From contig NC_072800.1 of the NCBI RefSeq assembly GCF_028583425.1, forward strand, positions 92,783,001 through 92,847,000: a stretch of 64,000 nt of DNA, read 5' to 3'. The position numbers were made by a program, and so were the translations under genes. Positions 42,218-53,597 of the stretch are shown one piece after another. The stretch comes from Eublepharis macularius. Taxonomy: Eukaryota > Chordata > Lepidosauria > Squamata > Eublepharidae. Numbering within the stretch: the stretch's first letter is position 1; every line of letters starts with the position of its first letter. The notes under the pieces were generated by a model. The model was given only the letters and a program-made list of their open reading frames with translations, was not told the DNA's origin and searched no databases.

Positions 42218-42415
42218 AGAGCCAGCGTGTTCTCGTGGTTACAGTGTGCAACTAGGATGTGAGAAATCGGTCTTTGTTCCCACTCAGCCGCAAAGCTCAG
42301 GGGGTGACCTTCTCCCAGTCGTTCACTTCACAGGTTGTTGTGAGCATAAAAGGGGGAAAGGGAGAACCACATGAGCTCCTTGGAGGTGGGGTGGAATAAA
42401 AATATGTTAGGTAGC
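42218..42415 (+). repeat. tRNA-SINE
   Basis: AGCCAGCGTGTTCTCGTGG, GGTTGTTGTGAGCATAAAAG, GGAGAACCACATGAGCTCCTTGG; same family as 30775. Confidence 0.7.
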
Positions 42416-42427
42416 TTAGCAAACCTG

Positions 42428-42901
42428 CTATTTTATTTATTTATCTATTTATGTCATTTCTAGTCTGCCTTTCTCACTGAGACTCAAGGCGGATTACGCA
42501 GTATGAGGTTAATACAATCAGTATCAAGTAAGAACATTTCAGTACAATACCATAAGGTAAACAGATACAGGTTTAAAGACATAGCGTTAGCAAGGATCCA
42601 AGACAGAGTAGAAAAATACTGAAGCCAAACATAATCAATTCTAGGACTAACATTAGACAGCATGGAGCACTGGTGGTACATAGGAGTACATATTTAAAGC
42701 AGCAGATAATATATAAGGCAAAAATGGTGATGAAGTCTATGATCCCCTGAGACCCCATCCCTACAATACAGCCATTTGAGTAAAAAGCCTTTTTGAATAG
42801 TTCAGTTTTGCATTGTTTACGGAAAGCCAGGAGAGGGGGGGCTCTTCTGACTTCCTCAGGCAGGCCGTTCCATAGGATAGGGGCCACCACAGAGAAAGCC
42901 T
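42428..42901 (-). mobile_element. L2/CR1 LINE 3' region, copy 1
   Basis: Tail ATTTATTTATCTATTTATGTC, AGTCTGCCTTTCTCACTGAG at left; minus-strand frame encodes MVAPILWNGLPEEVRRAPPL and AFRKQCKTELFKKAF. It ends mid-protein at GAGAAAGCC and is followed directly by a second copy. Confidence 0.9.
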
Positions 42902-43350
42902 GTCAAGTACATTTCAATACAGTGTCAAGGACATTTCTATAAACAATGCGATAGGGTAAATAGATACAAGTTTAAAAGACATAGTATTAGCAAGAATCCA
43001 ATACAGAGTAGAAAAAATACTGAAGCAGAACATAATCAATTCTAGGGCTGACATTAGACAACTATGTAGTGGTGGTACATAGGAGTACATATTTAAAGCA
43101 GCAGATAATATGTACGGCAATATAGTGGTAAAGTTTACGGGCCCTGACTCATTAGCAAAGCATCTGAGACCCCCTCCCTACAATACATCCCTCCTATCTG
43201 AGTAAAAAGCCTTTTTGAATAATTTGGTTTCGCATCGTTTGTGGGAAGCCAGGAGAGTGGGGGCTCTTCTGACTTCCTCAGGCAGGCCATTCCATAGGGT
43301 AGGGGCCACCACAGAGAAAGCCCGTGTACGGGCTGCTGTTGATTTTTCCT
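42902..43350 (-). mobile_element. L2/CR1 LINE 3' region, copy 2 (tandem)
   Basis: Restarts inside the 3' UTR at AAGTACATTTCAATACAGTG and repeats the order of copy 1, extending slightly further into the protein (GAGAAAGCCCGTGTACGGGC). The junction without a tail argues for duplication or deletion, not two separate insertions. Confidence 0.88.
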
Positions 43351-43519
43351 GTGAAGCTAGTGCGGGATGGGGTTTATTTTTGAGTATTTGTATGCTCTAC
43401 TTTTCTCCCGATATACTCAGGGTCAAGTGGAGAACAATGTTAAATACAGTACAGAAGTTACCATCTATTAAAACATATAGTTAAAGCAAATAATTCAGAA
43501 CTTACTGTGTAAATGAAAG

Positions 43520-43985
43520 GGACAGTGTGTTGTGTAGTGGTTAGTGGGTCAGACTAGGCAGGGGTTCAAATCCCCACACTCGTGTGTTCGTTCATTCATT
43601 TTCTCTCAGAATCATAGGGTTGGAAGAGACCTCTAGGGTCATCTAGTCCAACCCCCTGCACAATGCAGGAAATTAACAACTACCTTCCCCCTCCCCCCTG
43701 CCCTCCACGACTCCCAGTGATCCCTGCTTTATGCCCAGAAGATGGCAAAACTGTCAGGATCTCTGGCTAAACTAGCCTGGGGAAAATTGCTGCCTGAGCC
43801 CAAAGTGGCAATTGGCATTATGCTGGGGGGTGTAAGAAGGGGCCACAAGAACTAAGCACTGATGCAACCCATCCCAACCCTTCTCATCTTCTTAGCTGCT
43901 GTGAGAATAACAGAGAGGAGGAGCAAACCATGTATACTGCCCTGGGCTCCCTGGTGGGATAAAAATTGGTGGGGAACTTTGCCTA
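43520..43985 (+). repeat. tRNA-SINE split by a CR1 3' fragment
   Basis: SINE head GTTGTGTAGTGGTTAGTGGG and GGTTCAAATCCCC to 43585; SINE end TGCTGTGAGAATAACAGAG, ATACTGCCCTGGGCTCCC from 43900. Between them is a minus-strand CR1 end: AGAATCATAGGGTTGGAAGAG, CTAGTCCAACCCCCTGCAC, CCAGAAGATGGC. Confidence 0.75.
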
Positions 43986-43989
43986 GAAG

Positions 43990-45125
43990 TGTATAAGAAG
44001 CAAGTTGGGGAGGTCTGGGTATGACCTTTTTTTCTTTTTTTTAACATATAAAGATTTTATTTAAAAAGAAAAGATACTGTAATCTGGCTTCTTGTATCTT
44101 TTGAAAAACTAAGCAATTTTTATACTGCTAGTATAACTGATCTATCAAGTTTAACAGGAACTGATCACTAATATTGTACTATCACAAAATTAATAATCTG
44201 TTATTTTTACTACATTCATGGTTTAAATATGTTGTGTTTGTTTATGAAAAATTAATAAAAATAATTTTAAAAAAGAAAAGATATAACAATAGAAAGTGCA
44301 TAAAAACTTATACAAGCACTACATTTGAAATTAGATTAAGCTGAATATGATTTTTGATACTCAAATGGGGGTGTTAGAAATGTACCTGCATGTCCTTATT
44401 TTCTTCTCTGGGAACGTATGCTGATTCTGAGCCGGGTGTATGCCGGCGGGGGGGGGCTGTTGGTAATAGTTTGTGTTGGGGGGGGCACACGTAAGAGGAG
44501 CACCTCCTTAGAGAGGAGTCTTGATCCCAGAGTTTGGCATGTTGGCTTGTGCCCTCTTGCAACCTGCACAAACATTAAATAGTTGTCCGTGGTAAATGTG
44601 AATGCTTTGGTAGTAGCCCAGTTTTGGTGACACACTGTGAGACGGCCAAGCTCTGCATTGAAACCAGGCCTTGGGCAAATCTCCAGGCAACCAGCCAGAG
44701 AAAGTTTGCAAAAATTGAGGGGGTGAGAGGGAATGAGGAAAGAAGAGCTAATTGTTGGCAAAGATGCTAATAGCTCGCAGACGTGAGACTCTAATTTTAA
44801 ATCACAGGTCTGAAAGGTTGATTTAAAACATGTCACATTGGAATTTGTGGGCTTCTGATTGCTCAGCGTGGAGTCCTAAATACAGAAAAGCCTTGCTCTG
44901 CGGGTTGCGTTCAAATAATGTAGATGGAGGTTGAAGCTAATGTGGTGGCTTTATTCTCTGAGCCAGGAATTCTGGTTTTCAGTTGTCTGCCTCCTTCCAG
45001 AGAGGAGAATGCCTTCTGCGTGTGCCCGGGGAAACTTCTGGCATTTAATGTACAAGGAGCTCCATTTAAGCCAGCGGTCCTTCTCTTTCTGAGGTGTTGC
45101 AGAGAGCCGAGAATAGAGAAAGCAA
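43990..45125. other. Unique or unclassified intronic DNA
   Basis: 44000-44290 is AT-rich and ends TGAAAAATTAATAAAAATAATTT, reminiscent of an L1 3' end, but cannot be assigned. No other feature recognised. Confidence 0.35.
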
Positions 45126-45128
45126 AGG

Positions 45129-45360
45129 CCGTTTCCACACGTCTTACCTGCCTGCGGAACATCGTGCGAAAGACCCGGGAGACAGCGTCTTCTTGTGCGA
45201 AATTGTGCCCGGAAGACGCTGTTATCCGGGAGTTTTGCGCGATTTCGCGCAAAACTCCCGGATAACAGCGTCTTCCAGGCACGATTTCGCACGAGAAGAC
45301 GCTGCCTTCCGGGTCTTTCGCACGATGTTCTGCAGGCAGGTAAGATGTGTGGAAACAACC
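45129..45360. repeat. Palindrome-I: long near-perfect hairpin (232 bp)
   Basis: Outer ends GGCCGTTTCCACAC and GTGTGGAAACAACC. The inner 32 bp on each side (45211-45242 and 45245-45276) are exact reverse complements separated by TT. The arms also contain inverted CTGCCTGC / GCAGGCAG and AGACCCGG / CCGGGTCT. CpG-rich. The ends resemble palindrome-J, so the two may be related. Confidence 0.92.
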
Positions 45361-45564
45361 AAAATCTGACTGCTTTTTTCATACTGAAAATATACAGTGT
45401 TGTCATCGGGCAGCAGCCGTAATGTGCAGACCAAGCCAGCTGGTTCAACACCAAGAGAAGCTTTTTTAGACCACCGCATGCCAGTTAAAATGGTGAAAAG
45501 TGAAGATGGTGAAAAATGGTGAAAAGTGGGCTGCTTGATGAGGGAATTCCAGGGAGTTTACAGT

Positions 45565-45690
45565 CATGGAAAGTGCCATCAAGTCACAGGTTATTTCATG
45601 GCGACCCCTACTGGGGTTTTCAAGGCAAGAGACGTTCAGAGGTGGTTTGTTATTGCCTGCCTCTGAGCAGAGTCCAAACCCCCAGCAGTC
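45565..45690 (-). repeat. Bov-B-tailed SINE fragment
   Basis: TGCCATCAAGTCACAGGTTA, CATGGCGACCCCTACTGGGGT and GGTGGTTTGTTATTGCCTGCC equal the tail of the 5S SINE at 3019; the 5S head is absent. Confidence 0.75.
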
Positions 45691-45907
45691 TGTTCTCCCC
45701 CAAAAGTGCCTCCTTTGCCAGTCTTAGAGGCCCTATCTGCCAAGTAGCTCATGTCTCTGGGGGAACTTTTGGGCAAGCTTTGCAGTGCTGGAAGCCGCAG
45801 AATCCTATGCTGTAGTGACGCATGTTGTGGAACAGTGCAATAGTTTCAGTGTGGTCGGGGTTTCTGCTCCTAGTGGGTAGATCTGGGCCTCTTGGTTTGG
45901 TGTCCAA

Positions 45908-46440
45908 TAAGCCTAACAACAACAACAACAACAACAACATTCAATTTATATACCACCCTTCAGGACAACATAATGCCCACTCGGAGTGGTTTACAAAGTA
46001 TGTTGTTATTATCCCCACAACTTTCACTTTGTGAAGTGGGTGGGGCTGAGATAACTCCAAGAAAGCTGTGACTGACCTAAGGTCACTCAGCGGCCTTAAA
46101 GTGGAGGAGTGGGGGATCAAACCTGGTTCTCCAGATTAGAGTCCTGCCGGTCTTAAGTGACTGAGCCAAGGTCACCCAGCTGGCTTCAAGTGGAGGAGTG
46201 GGGAATCAAACCCACCTCTCCAGATTAGAGTCCTGCCGGTCTTAAGTGACTGACCTAAGGTCACCCAGCTGGCTTCAACTGGAGGAGTGGGGAATCAAAC
46301 CCAGTTCTCCAGATTAGAGTCCTGCCGCTCGTAAGTGACTGACCCAAGGTCACCCAGCTGGCTTCAAGTGGAGGAGTGGGGAATCAAACCCGGTTCTCCA
46401 GATTAGAGTCCCACGCTCTTAACCACTACACCAAACAGAT
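45908..46440 (-). repeat. MIR-like tRNA SINE with 89-bp head amplified four times
   Basis: AAC repeats and ATTTATATACCACCCTTCAGG (tail) at left, core at 46010-46090. Then TGGAGGAGTGGGG units at 46101, 46190, 46279 and 46368, exactly 89 bp apart; each carries the reversed B-box segment (GAATCAAACC), CTCCAGATTAGAGTCC and GGTCACCCAGCTGG. A single A-box end TTAACCACTACACCAAAC closes it. Confidence 0.93.
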
Positions 46441-46997
46441 TCTCTCACTTTTGGCCCCGCCTATCTTTTGGCATCCTACTGTTTGCACGATGGTGAACCC
46501 TGCTGTAACTTCCTATAGGACTTCCCAGTATAACAGAAATCCAGTTCCTCCTCTTTCGGGAACCCTGCTATAACTTCCTATAGGACTTCCCAATATAACA
46601 AAAACCTACTTCCTCCTCCTGCTACTCACAAGGTGCTTTTTCTTTTTAAGACTGCTGGAGGTCTTTTTGTTTCTCTGTAAGGGAGAATCCTCCAATCACA
46701 GTGGTTTTTCTCGTGGTTTGCTGCACAGCTCATGCGTTTCGTACTTCTGTTCCTTGTAAAACTTTGTCCAGCCAGGTAAGACCTTTGGGGTGTTGTTGGG
46801 GCTGCCATCTTTAAAGTGGTGCTGGCCTGCAGGTCCCTTCTCTTATCTGTGTGCAGATTAGATGCACCAACCTCCCACACGCGTACCTGCGTGCGCACAA
46901 ACACAAGATGTGTGTGCGTTGCTTCCTTTTCACGAACCATTTCCTGTTTGGACAGGCAAATCTACAAAGGACGCCCCTTCGAAATGGTGGTGGGTTT

Positions 46998-47250
46998 GTG
47001 TTTTCAGTTTGGTGTAGAGGTTAAGAGCGCGGGACTCTAATGTGGAGAGCCGGGTTTGATTCCTCACTCTTCCACTTGAAGCCAGCTGGGTGACCTTAGG
47101 TCAGTCACAGCTCTCTCAGAGCTCTCTCAGCCCCACCCACCTCACAAGGTGTTATGGGGATAATAATAACGTATTTTGTAAACCGCTCTGAGTGAATATT
47201 AAGTTATCCTGAAGGGCGGTATATAAATTGAATGTTGTTGTTGTTATCTT
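46998..47250 (+). repeat. MIR-like tRNA SINE, full
   Basis: CAGTTTGGTGTAGAGGTTAAG, GGGTTTGATTCCTC, CAGTCACAGCTCTCTCAG, AAACCGCTCTGAGTG, GGGCGGTATATAAATTG and a GTT tail. Confidence 0.9.
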
Positions 47251-47382
47251 TCAGTAGTCCTTACAACTGCTTGTGGTGTTTGGGGGAGAGAGGCTTATAA
47301 AAGGTGAGGTGGAGAGGAATGCTACTAGCAAGCAAGAAGGGGAGCAAAGTTCCTGTAAATGAGTTTGGAACATACTGGCCAT

Positions 47383-47530
47383 TTCCACACACGTTGAATA
47401 ATGCACTTTCAATGCACTTTCGCAATCCTTTTGAAGTGGATTTTTTGTTCCACACACGGAAAATCAGTTTCAAATGTTCACTAAAGAGTATTGAAAGTGG
47501 ATTATCCAACGTGTGTGGAAGCAGCCGTTG
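47383..47530. repeat. Palindrome-J element, second copy
   Basis: GGCCATTTCCACACACGTTG and CCAACGTGTGTGGAAGCAGCC are inverted ends; CTTTCAATGCACTTTCGCAATCC is answered by GTATTGAAAGTGGATTATC. TGGATTTTTTGTTCC marks the centre, as in 29984. Confidence 0.88.
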
Positions 47531-47584
47531 TCTCCCAAGCTGCTCTCTTTTATTTCAAAGAAGACCCACAATTGAGGAGGGTGG

Positions 47585-47700
47585 GACAGGTCTGTGGCTC
47601 CGGCAAAGCATCTGCTCAGCATACAGAAGTTTCCAGCTTCAGCCCCCAGCATTTCCACGTGAAAGGACTCAGTGGGCAGGGATGGGAAAGGTCTCTACAG
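47585..47700 (+). repeat. tRNA-SINE head
   Basis: CAAAGCATCTGCTCAGCATACAGAAG, CTTCAGCCCCCAGCATTTCC; diverged relative of 3868. Confidence 0.55.
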
Positions 47701-47704
47701 AGAC

Positions 47705-48490
47705 AGGACAGAGCCACGGCCAATCAGCGCAGACAATTGATGGCTCGATGCTCTTACTCAGCAGAAGGCAACGTCAGGGTTCATTGGACAGAAGCAAACA
47801 GGTATGTTTCTTTCTGAATTAAAGATTCAGGGAATGGATCTTGATAGCATGTGATTCAGTGGTAAAGCTCCCCCATTCAGCCCTGTGGAGTAATCTGGGG
47901 GTCCAGGAACAGGTTTGGACAGGCTTTGGGAATCCCCCTCCCAATAAATCTTTGCTGGAAAGAGATTCCCGGCACGCTGCCCCAGCAGATCCTTGGGGCG
48001 AGAGCGTGGCTGCAAAGTGTGCGGCAAGCATGTGGTGCAGAGGTGGGACCAGCTCGCTCCAAGCGAGCATCCAGACCAAGGAGCCGACTCGCACTGACTC
48101 GCGAGCTCCAGACTGTTTTCCCAGAGCTCGTTGTCGCTGTTAGCAGGCAGGTTTGGAACTGGCAAATCGAGTGTGAAAATGGGGTTTAGCACATTGGCTG
48201 TTAAAAAATGCACGGCTCAGTCAGCTCTTGTGTCTCTCAGATCGCAGCAATTCCTTCTAGGCTGCTCAGGCAGAGAACGGGTCGAGGTTTTTCCCCCTCC
48301 TTCCACGTGCTGAGACGGTTGTCCAGCACACCAGACCACTTCAGAGCTCATTCTGAGTTGCTGCTCCTATTAATCTCCATGCCTAGTAGTACAATACATT
48401 TGCAATAGTGTTTAAAATAGAAATACTTTTATGCTACTTCTTTGCCACAGCAGTGGCATTCAAGATGGCTTTCAGTATGTTATAGCATAT
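47705..48490. other. Unique intronic DNA
   Basis: Nothing recognised beyond a possible SINE scrap at 47850-47870 (GTGATTCAGTGGTAAAGC). Confidence 0.35.
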
Positions 48491-48499
48491 GAAAATGAA

Positions 48500-48650
48500 A
48501 TCCTGCCTTTAAGTCATAGTTGACTTATGGCGACCCCTAGTGGAGTTTTCATGGCAAGAAACTGAGGTGGTTCGCCATTGCCTGCCACTGCAACCCATCC
48601 AGTTACTAACCAAGGCCGACCCTGCTTAGCTTCTGAGATCTGATGAATTC
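48500..48650 (-). repeat. 5S-Sauria-type SINE
   Basis: Tail GACTTATGGCGACCCCTAG and GGTGGTTCGCCATTGCCTGCC, then CCAGTTACTAACCAAGGCCG and CCCTGCTTAGCTTCTGAGATC, the 5S rRNA-derived head reversed. Confidence 0.87.
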
Positions 48651-48729
48651 ATGCTCTCCAGTATGTTATTTTAAAAAAGATAAATTGTACTTAATCTTTT
48701 TTAAAAAACAGCATTCTACTGTCCAATAT

Positions 48730-49022
48730 ATCCTAGGTAAAGGTAGTCCCCTGGGCACCCTGTGTATTGACTCATGAGGTGACGTCGCATCACAACGTTT
48801 TCTTGGCAGACTTTTTACGAGGTGGTTTGCCATTGCCTTCCCCAGTCATCTACACTTTACCCCCAGGAAACTGGGTACTCATTTTACCGACCTCGGAAGG
48901 CTGGAAGGCTGAGTCAACCTTTAGCCGACTGGTTGAACCCAGCTTCTGCCAGAATCGAACTCGGGTTGTGAGCAGAGCTTGGACTGCAGTACTGCCGCTT
49001 CCCACTCTGCGCCACAGGGCTC
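48730..49022 (-). repeat. Sauria-type tRNA SINE
   Basis: Minus strand begins AGAGCCCTGTGGCGCAGAGTGG (tRNA A box) and GAGTTCGATTCTGG (B box), continues through ACCTCGGAAGG-type body sequence and the GGTGGTTTGCCATTGCC block, and ends ACCTTTACC. Full length. Confidence 0.82.
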
Positions 49023-49024
49023 TC

Positions 49025-49600
49025 CAGTACGTTATACCAGATATCTAATTCCAAACTGAGCCATAGTATCTGCAAAACAGGGCTTGGGACAGACAGGAAG
49101 GATTATGCTACAAACCTAACAGAAGTCCCAAATTTGCAGAAAAATCTGAAATCTTAAAAAAAAGAGAGAGATTAAAACTCCCCAAAAGAATAGATGTACT
49201 GGACGTAGCTTTTCCCTGGTAAAGATTGCTAGGGAGGAAAGGAGTAAAAGCAAAAGGCACGGGAGCAGATAAAGGTAGAAGAGAAGGAAGCCAGAAAAGA
49301 GGAGACGCTATAGGGGCTACCAGAGCAGGGAAAGAGGCAATAGTAGGGGAGGTGATACAGGGGGAAATCAAATGTCTCCCAATTCTTATACCTAATTCTG
49401 ACAGGCTAGCTGCAGTGTGGATAACACAAACCCATGTTTGCAGAAAATTCTAATTTCCTCAGAAAAAATTAATAAAATCACCTTCCTCCCCAAAACAACA
49501 AGGAGAGCTGATATTTGCATGTGTGCAAATGTCGGCGGGGGGGGGGAATCGCACCACGTTGTGCACACCACTTTTGGTTGCTGAAGCACCCCCAAAGCCT
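49025..49600. other. Unique intronic DNA
   Basis: Purine-rich stretch 49210-49360; no family recognised. Confidence 0.35.
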
Positions 49601-49604
49601 AGCA

Positions 49605-50100
49605 AGCTGCCCACGAGGTTCGGTGAAGGCACTCAAAGGCAGCAGCTCCTCGGCAGTGGAAAAGGGCATTTCTCCTCCTCGTGATCGTTGGCAGGTTCCC
49701 ATGTGAGTGTACAGACACACACAAACATGTTAAAGAATAAAAAAACAACAGTGGGAATAGCAAAGGATTGTCTTTCCTGTGCATATTTGCATTGAAGGCT
49801 CGAAGAAACCGGGCTGACTTTGCCGGGTGCTGAAATGAGGACAAAGATGGTCTGAGATGAGCCAACCTGCACAGTCGGGCAGCGACTACAGAAAAAGCCC
49901 TGTCCGTACCAGATGCCTGCCTGACTTCCAGCAGCCAGTCTCGCAGAAAAGGCCTCCCGTGATGATCTCCACTAACTGGCAGGCTTGTAGAGGAGGCACA
50001 TTGGTTCCAAACCATGTAAAGCTTCAAAGGTCAACACTAGCTTTGAATTGTGCCCAGAAGTGAGCTGGAAGCCAGTGAAAACCTTTAAGCGTCAGCAAAA
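49605..50100 (-). mobile_element. L2-type LINE RT C-terminus, diverged
   Basis: Minus-strand frame includes GTDRAFSVVAARL and LSSFQHPAKSARFLRAF, and TGTAAAGCTTCAAAGGTCAAC with TTGTGCCCAGAAG on the plus strand is the usual flank of this protein region. Heavily mutated. Confidence 0.7.
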
Positions 50101-50104
50101 GATG

Positions 50105-50860
50105 CCCAGCAAGCCCCCATTTTGAGCTGGGCTAAAAAACTGAAAGACTTTCCAGGGGTTTTGAATGAATGAATATCCTATTAATGCACGCCGAGTAAAA
50201 TACAGAGTAACAGCAATTGCCCGGCCCCGAGAAGCTTACAATTGCAAATTCAATACTGGAGGCAATCAATGTGGGAAAAGAAGAGGGTAAGGGTGAAAGA
50301 CTGGGATAGTCTAAGGAAGCAAGAATCCTCCTGGCGAAGCTTTTGTCTCTGCAAAGTTCCTTTGCAGTTAGGAATCAGGGCTCTTGAGTTCATAAAAATT
50401 CTGAAGCTGACAAGTAGGCGCTGACCAATTCTCCTGGTTTTACAATGGAGCTTCAGCCCAGCCCCTTAAAGTCCATCGCATCCGGGGCGCAGTCAGTTGT
50501 CTCAAGGCGAGGTCTCGAGAAACAAAAGGCTTTGGCGGTTTTCTTAGCTGGCAGTTCTTGGGCAAGCCCTGTGCTCCCTGAGGTTAGTTTGCATCTTGTC
50601 TGCTTTCTGCTCTCTGTCCCTGTTTGTGCAGCAGACACACGCCCCTTCCCAAATCCTTTAACTTGACAGCTCTTGAGAAAGGTATGTTTGCCCAGGACTT
50701 TCAGTGTTATTACCTCAACACTTCTAGACTGTTTGTGTTAGGAGAGCTTTGTGTCTGAAATAACAGCCGTGGTGTACAGCAGAAGATTCCTTTGCCAGGG
50801 ATGCTAGATTACGCTGCCATGGGTGAGCATTGATACAAGTCACTGGCCTTAATAATAATA
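50105..50860. other. Unique intronic DNA
   Basis: CCCGGCCCCGAGAAGCTTACAATTGC near 50220 looks like part of an old repeat; otherwise nothing recognised. Confidence 0.35.
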
Positions 50861-50861
50861 A

Positions 50862-51092
50862 CAGTAATAACAACATTGGATTTATATACCACCCTTCAGG
50901 ACAATTAATGCCACGCTCAGAGCAGTTTACCAAGTTTGTTACTATTATCCTCACGACAATCACCCTGTCAGGTGGGTGGGGCTGAGAGAGCTCTGAGAGA
51001 GCTGTGATTGACCCAGTGGAGGAGTGGGGAATCACACCTGGCTCTCCAGATTAGAGTCCTGCCGCTTTTAACTACTACACCAAACTGGCTGA
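50862..51092 (-). repeat. MIR-like tRNA SINE
   Basis: TTATATACCACCCTTCAGG, CACCCTGTCAGGTGGGTGG, GAATCACACCTGG and TTAACTACTACACCAAAC: complete but with a shortened middle. Confidence 0.85.
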
Positions 51093-51094
51093 TT

Positions 51095-52085
51095 ATCTTT
51101 TCAGGGCCTGATTCTTTGATCAGTTATCCTGGAGTCAAATCCTGTCCACTTCTTCCAGATTCTGACTTGTGCCCAGGTCCAGTGTGTGGATCAGAAGTGG
51201 ATAGAGAAGGCGAGGCAGTCTCATCACCCCATTGCACATCTTGAACGTGTTCTTGTTTTGCCCAACGGGAAGCTTCAGGGTTTTCTCTTTCCCCTTGCTA
51301 TATGATGATGCTCGGACTTACCCCGAGGCCTCCAACAGGATGCCTTTGGGGGCTAGATACTCCCTGGGGGTCTTATGACCCCTTCTGTGACCAATAGGAG
51401 GGTGGCCACCACTGGTGGGTGCAGCTTTCAGATTCCACGGAGAAAACAAAATGACCTCAGCTAGCCAGTGCAGTGGAGGTGCTGAAATACCTCATGATCC
51501 CTTGTTGGCCCTTGTAGAATAGCGGCTAAAAGGGCAAGCTAGGAAATTTCTCATTTTAAATACAGCCTCAGCCATGAATTCTTTAGGTGGCTTTGTGGGA
51601 GCTACTTTGGTTTCTGCCTCAGCCATCCTTTGGTTGTAAGACTGCCAGGGCCTTCATAGTTGGATACCAACCCATGTTCCAGCTGGGGGCTTTCCTCTGC
51701 TGCCCCCCCCCCCCGATGCCAGCTTCCTTGCCTTCCAGGGCATAGCCCCCATGGGTGATAAGAGAGGGTGTGAATATGTAGACAGTGGCTCCTTCTCTGC
51801 TACTTACTTGCTTGTGTGTTCTTTCCCCCAGAGTGGGGGGGGGGGACGCTGGCAGCAATTTGGGAGGGAGAAGAGCAGTTAGCAAGCTGTTGGTTCTTGC
51901 TAACTCCTTGCCCAAAGCCTTCCTTTCCAGAATGCGGAGATGCCCTGAGAACTGTTGAGTTCCCCCATGAGAACCACTGAGAACGCTCAGGGAAAGATGG
52001 AAGCGTTGTTCATGTTATCGCGGTGGAGGGGAGGTCCCTGAGTGAGTGCCTGAATCCAGCAAGCCCTGAATGGTTGAACGTGGCA
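51095..52085. other. Unique intronic DNA
   Basis: Poly-C and poly-G runs at 51703-51714 and 51836-51845; no family or exon recognised. Confidence 0.4.
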
Positions 52086-52089
52086 TTTC

Positions 52090-52308
52090 TAGGGTTGCCA
52101 GCTCCAAGTTGGGAAATTCCTGGAGATCTGGGGGATGAAACCTGGGGAAAGTGGGGTTTGGGGAGGGAAAGGACCTTGGCATGGCATAATTCCATAGAGT
52201 CCACCCCCCAAAGTAGCCATTTTCTCCAGGGGAACTGATCTCTGTGGCCTGGAGACCAGTTGTAATTCCGGGAGATCTCCAGCCACTACCTGGAGGCTGG
52301 CAACTCTA
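52090..52308 (-). mobile_element. hAT-E non-autonomous transposon (219 bp)
   Basis: Ends TAGGGTTGCCAGC and GCTGGCAACTCTA with an exact 8-bp target duplication GGCATTTC (52082-52089, 52309-52316). Confidence 0.96.
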
Positions 52309-52679
52309 GGCATTTCCCAGGTGAGGTGAACTTTCTGCAAATGGTGTCAACTACATTACTTTTTCTTTAAGGACACATGAGAAAATGCGATAATGGCTTG
52401 ATAATGGAGAGCAGCCCAGGAGGAGCAGTAACTGGGTCTCAAGCCGAGCCCTGCCCTTGTGTTGCTCTTGGAGCCGACCCAGGACTGCCAGTCACTTTGG
52501 GCCAGCCTGGGCAGCTCTTGCCTGCAGAGCCAGCCTTGGGAATCCAACAACAAAACAGCCTTCCGCAATCTGTACTGGAGGGAAGCTGGGTCCCCCCCCT
52601 TTTTGGCCCAATCTCAGGGTGGAGCAGAGAAAACAGCAATCTGTTCGCCTCCACTCCTTCATACCTATTCCTCAAGCAG

Positions 52680-52885
52680 GACTGGCGTAGTGGCTACAAG
52701 ACTAGGGTCTGGGGCCATCAGTTTTGGACCCCCAGTCTGCCATGGAAGCTTGCTGGATGACCTTGAACCCTGTCATTCTTTCAGGCTAACCTACCTCACA
52801 GGACTGTTGTTGTGAGGATTAGGTGGAGGAGTGGAGAGCAATGAGATATGCCACTTTGGGTCCCCGTGGGGGAGGAAATACATTT
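52680..52885 (+). repeat. tRNA-SINE, full
   Basis: ACTGGCGTAGTGGCTACAAG, CATGGAAGCTTGCTGGATGACC, CAGGCTAACCTACCTCACAGG, GTTGTGAGGATTAGG and GCCACTTTGGGTCCCC; same family as 30775. Confidence 0.78.
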
Positions 52886-52889
52886 AAAA

Positions 52890-53580
52890 AACTGTAAATG
52901 AGTTATGATTAAAAAAGAGACTGTTGAGGAGGACCAAGCCAAAAGTTTGGAACTGAACTTCTTTGGCTTGCGAGGAGGTGTGACGGGGTAATATCTCTAC
53001 TGTGGGGGAAGCATTGCTTTGAAAACAGATGTGTAAAAACAAGAGTCTTTGCCTACTTTAAAGCAAAGCTCTGACCACTAAACAACAGAGCGGTAAAGTA
53101 AGGTACCTGTTTTCTCCCCCAAATTTTATTTTACAGATTAACAGCCTTCTGATGAGAATTGATCAGAAGTTATTTATTCCAGGTATAAAGTGAAAACCTA
53201 TTTTCCAGCCAATAATCACTCAGCGCCGTCTTTAAGACTTTTATTGAAAATCCATCTCATTAATCTTGAAACAATCGGACATACACACATCGCAAAGATA
53301 GCTATTACAGTTCCATATATTCAAGAAGCAGTAATATAATCCCTTGTCCTATATATCTCAGGGCTAAATGATAAAATGGAAATTTAAGAATCTCAACACG
53401 AAAGAGCTCTCTGAAAGATTAGGTAGTTTCATGCAACTCAAGTTTGAGCAATTCAGGGATCTTTTGAGTGTGGCTATCTGATAAAGATTCAGAGATGTGA
53501 AATCCATTTGACCATACGTAGACTCTCTGATTGGTTGCTTCTAATGGCTGGAGATGAGTTTCTTTCTGAGCTTAAGATTT
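52890..53580. other. Unique intronic DNA
   Basis: No family recognised. Confidence 0.35.
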
Positions 53581-53597
53581 CTCTCACGGAATAGATC

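Noticed and set aside
44911..45479. Several open frames of 75-167 codons on both strands
   Set aside because: They read through a near-perfect palindrome, which produces similar frames on both strands.
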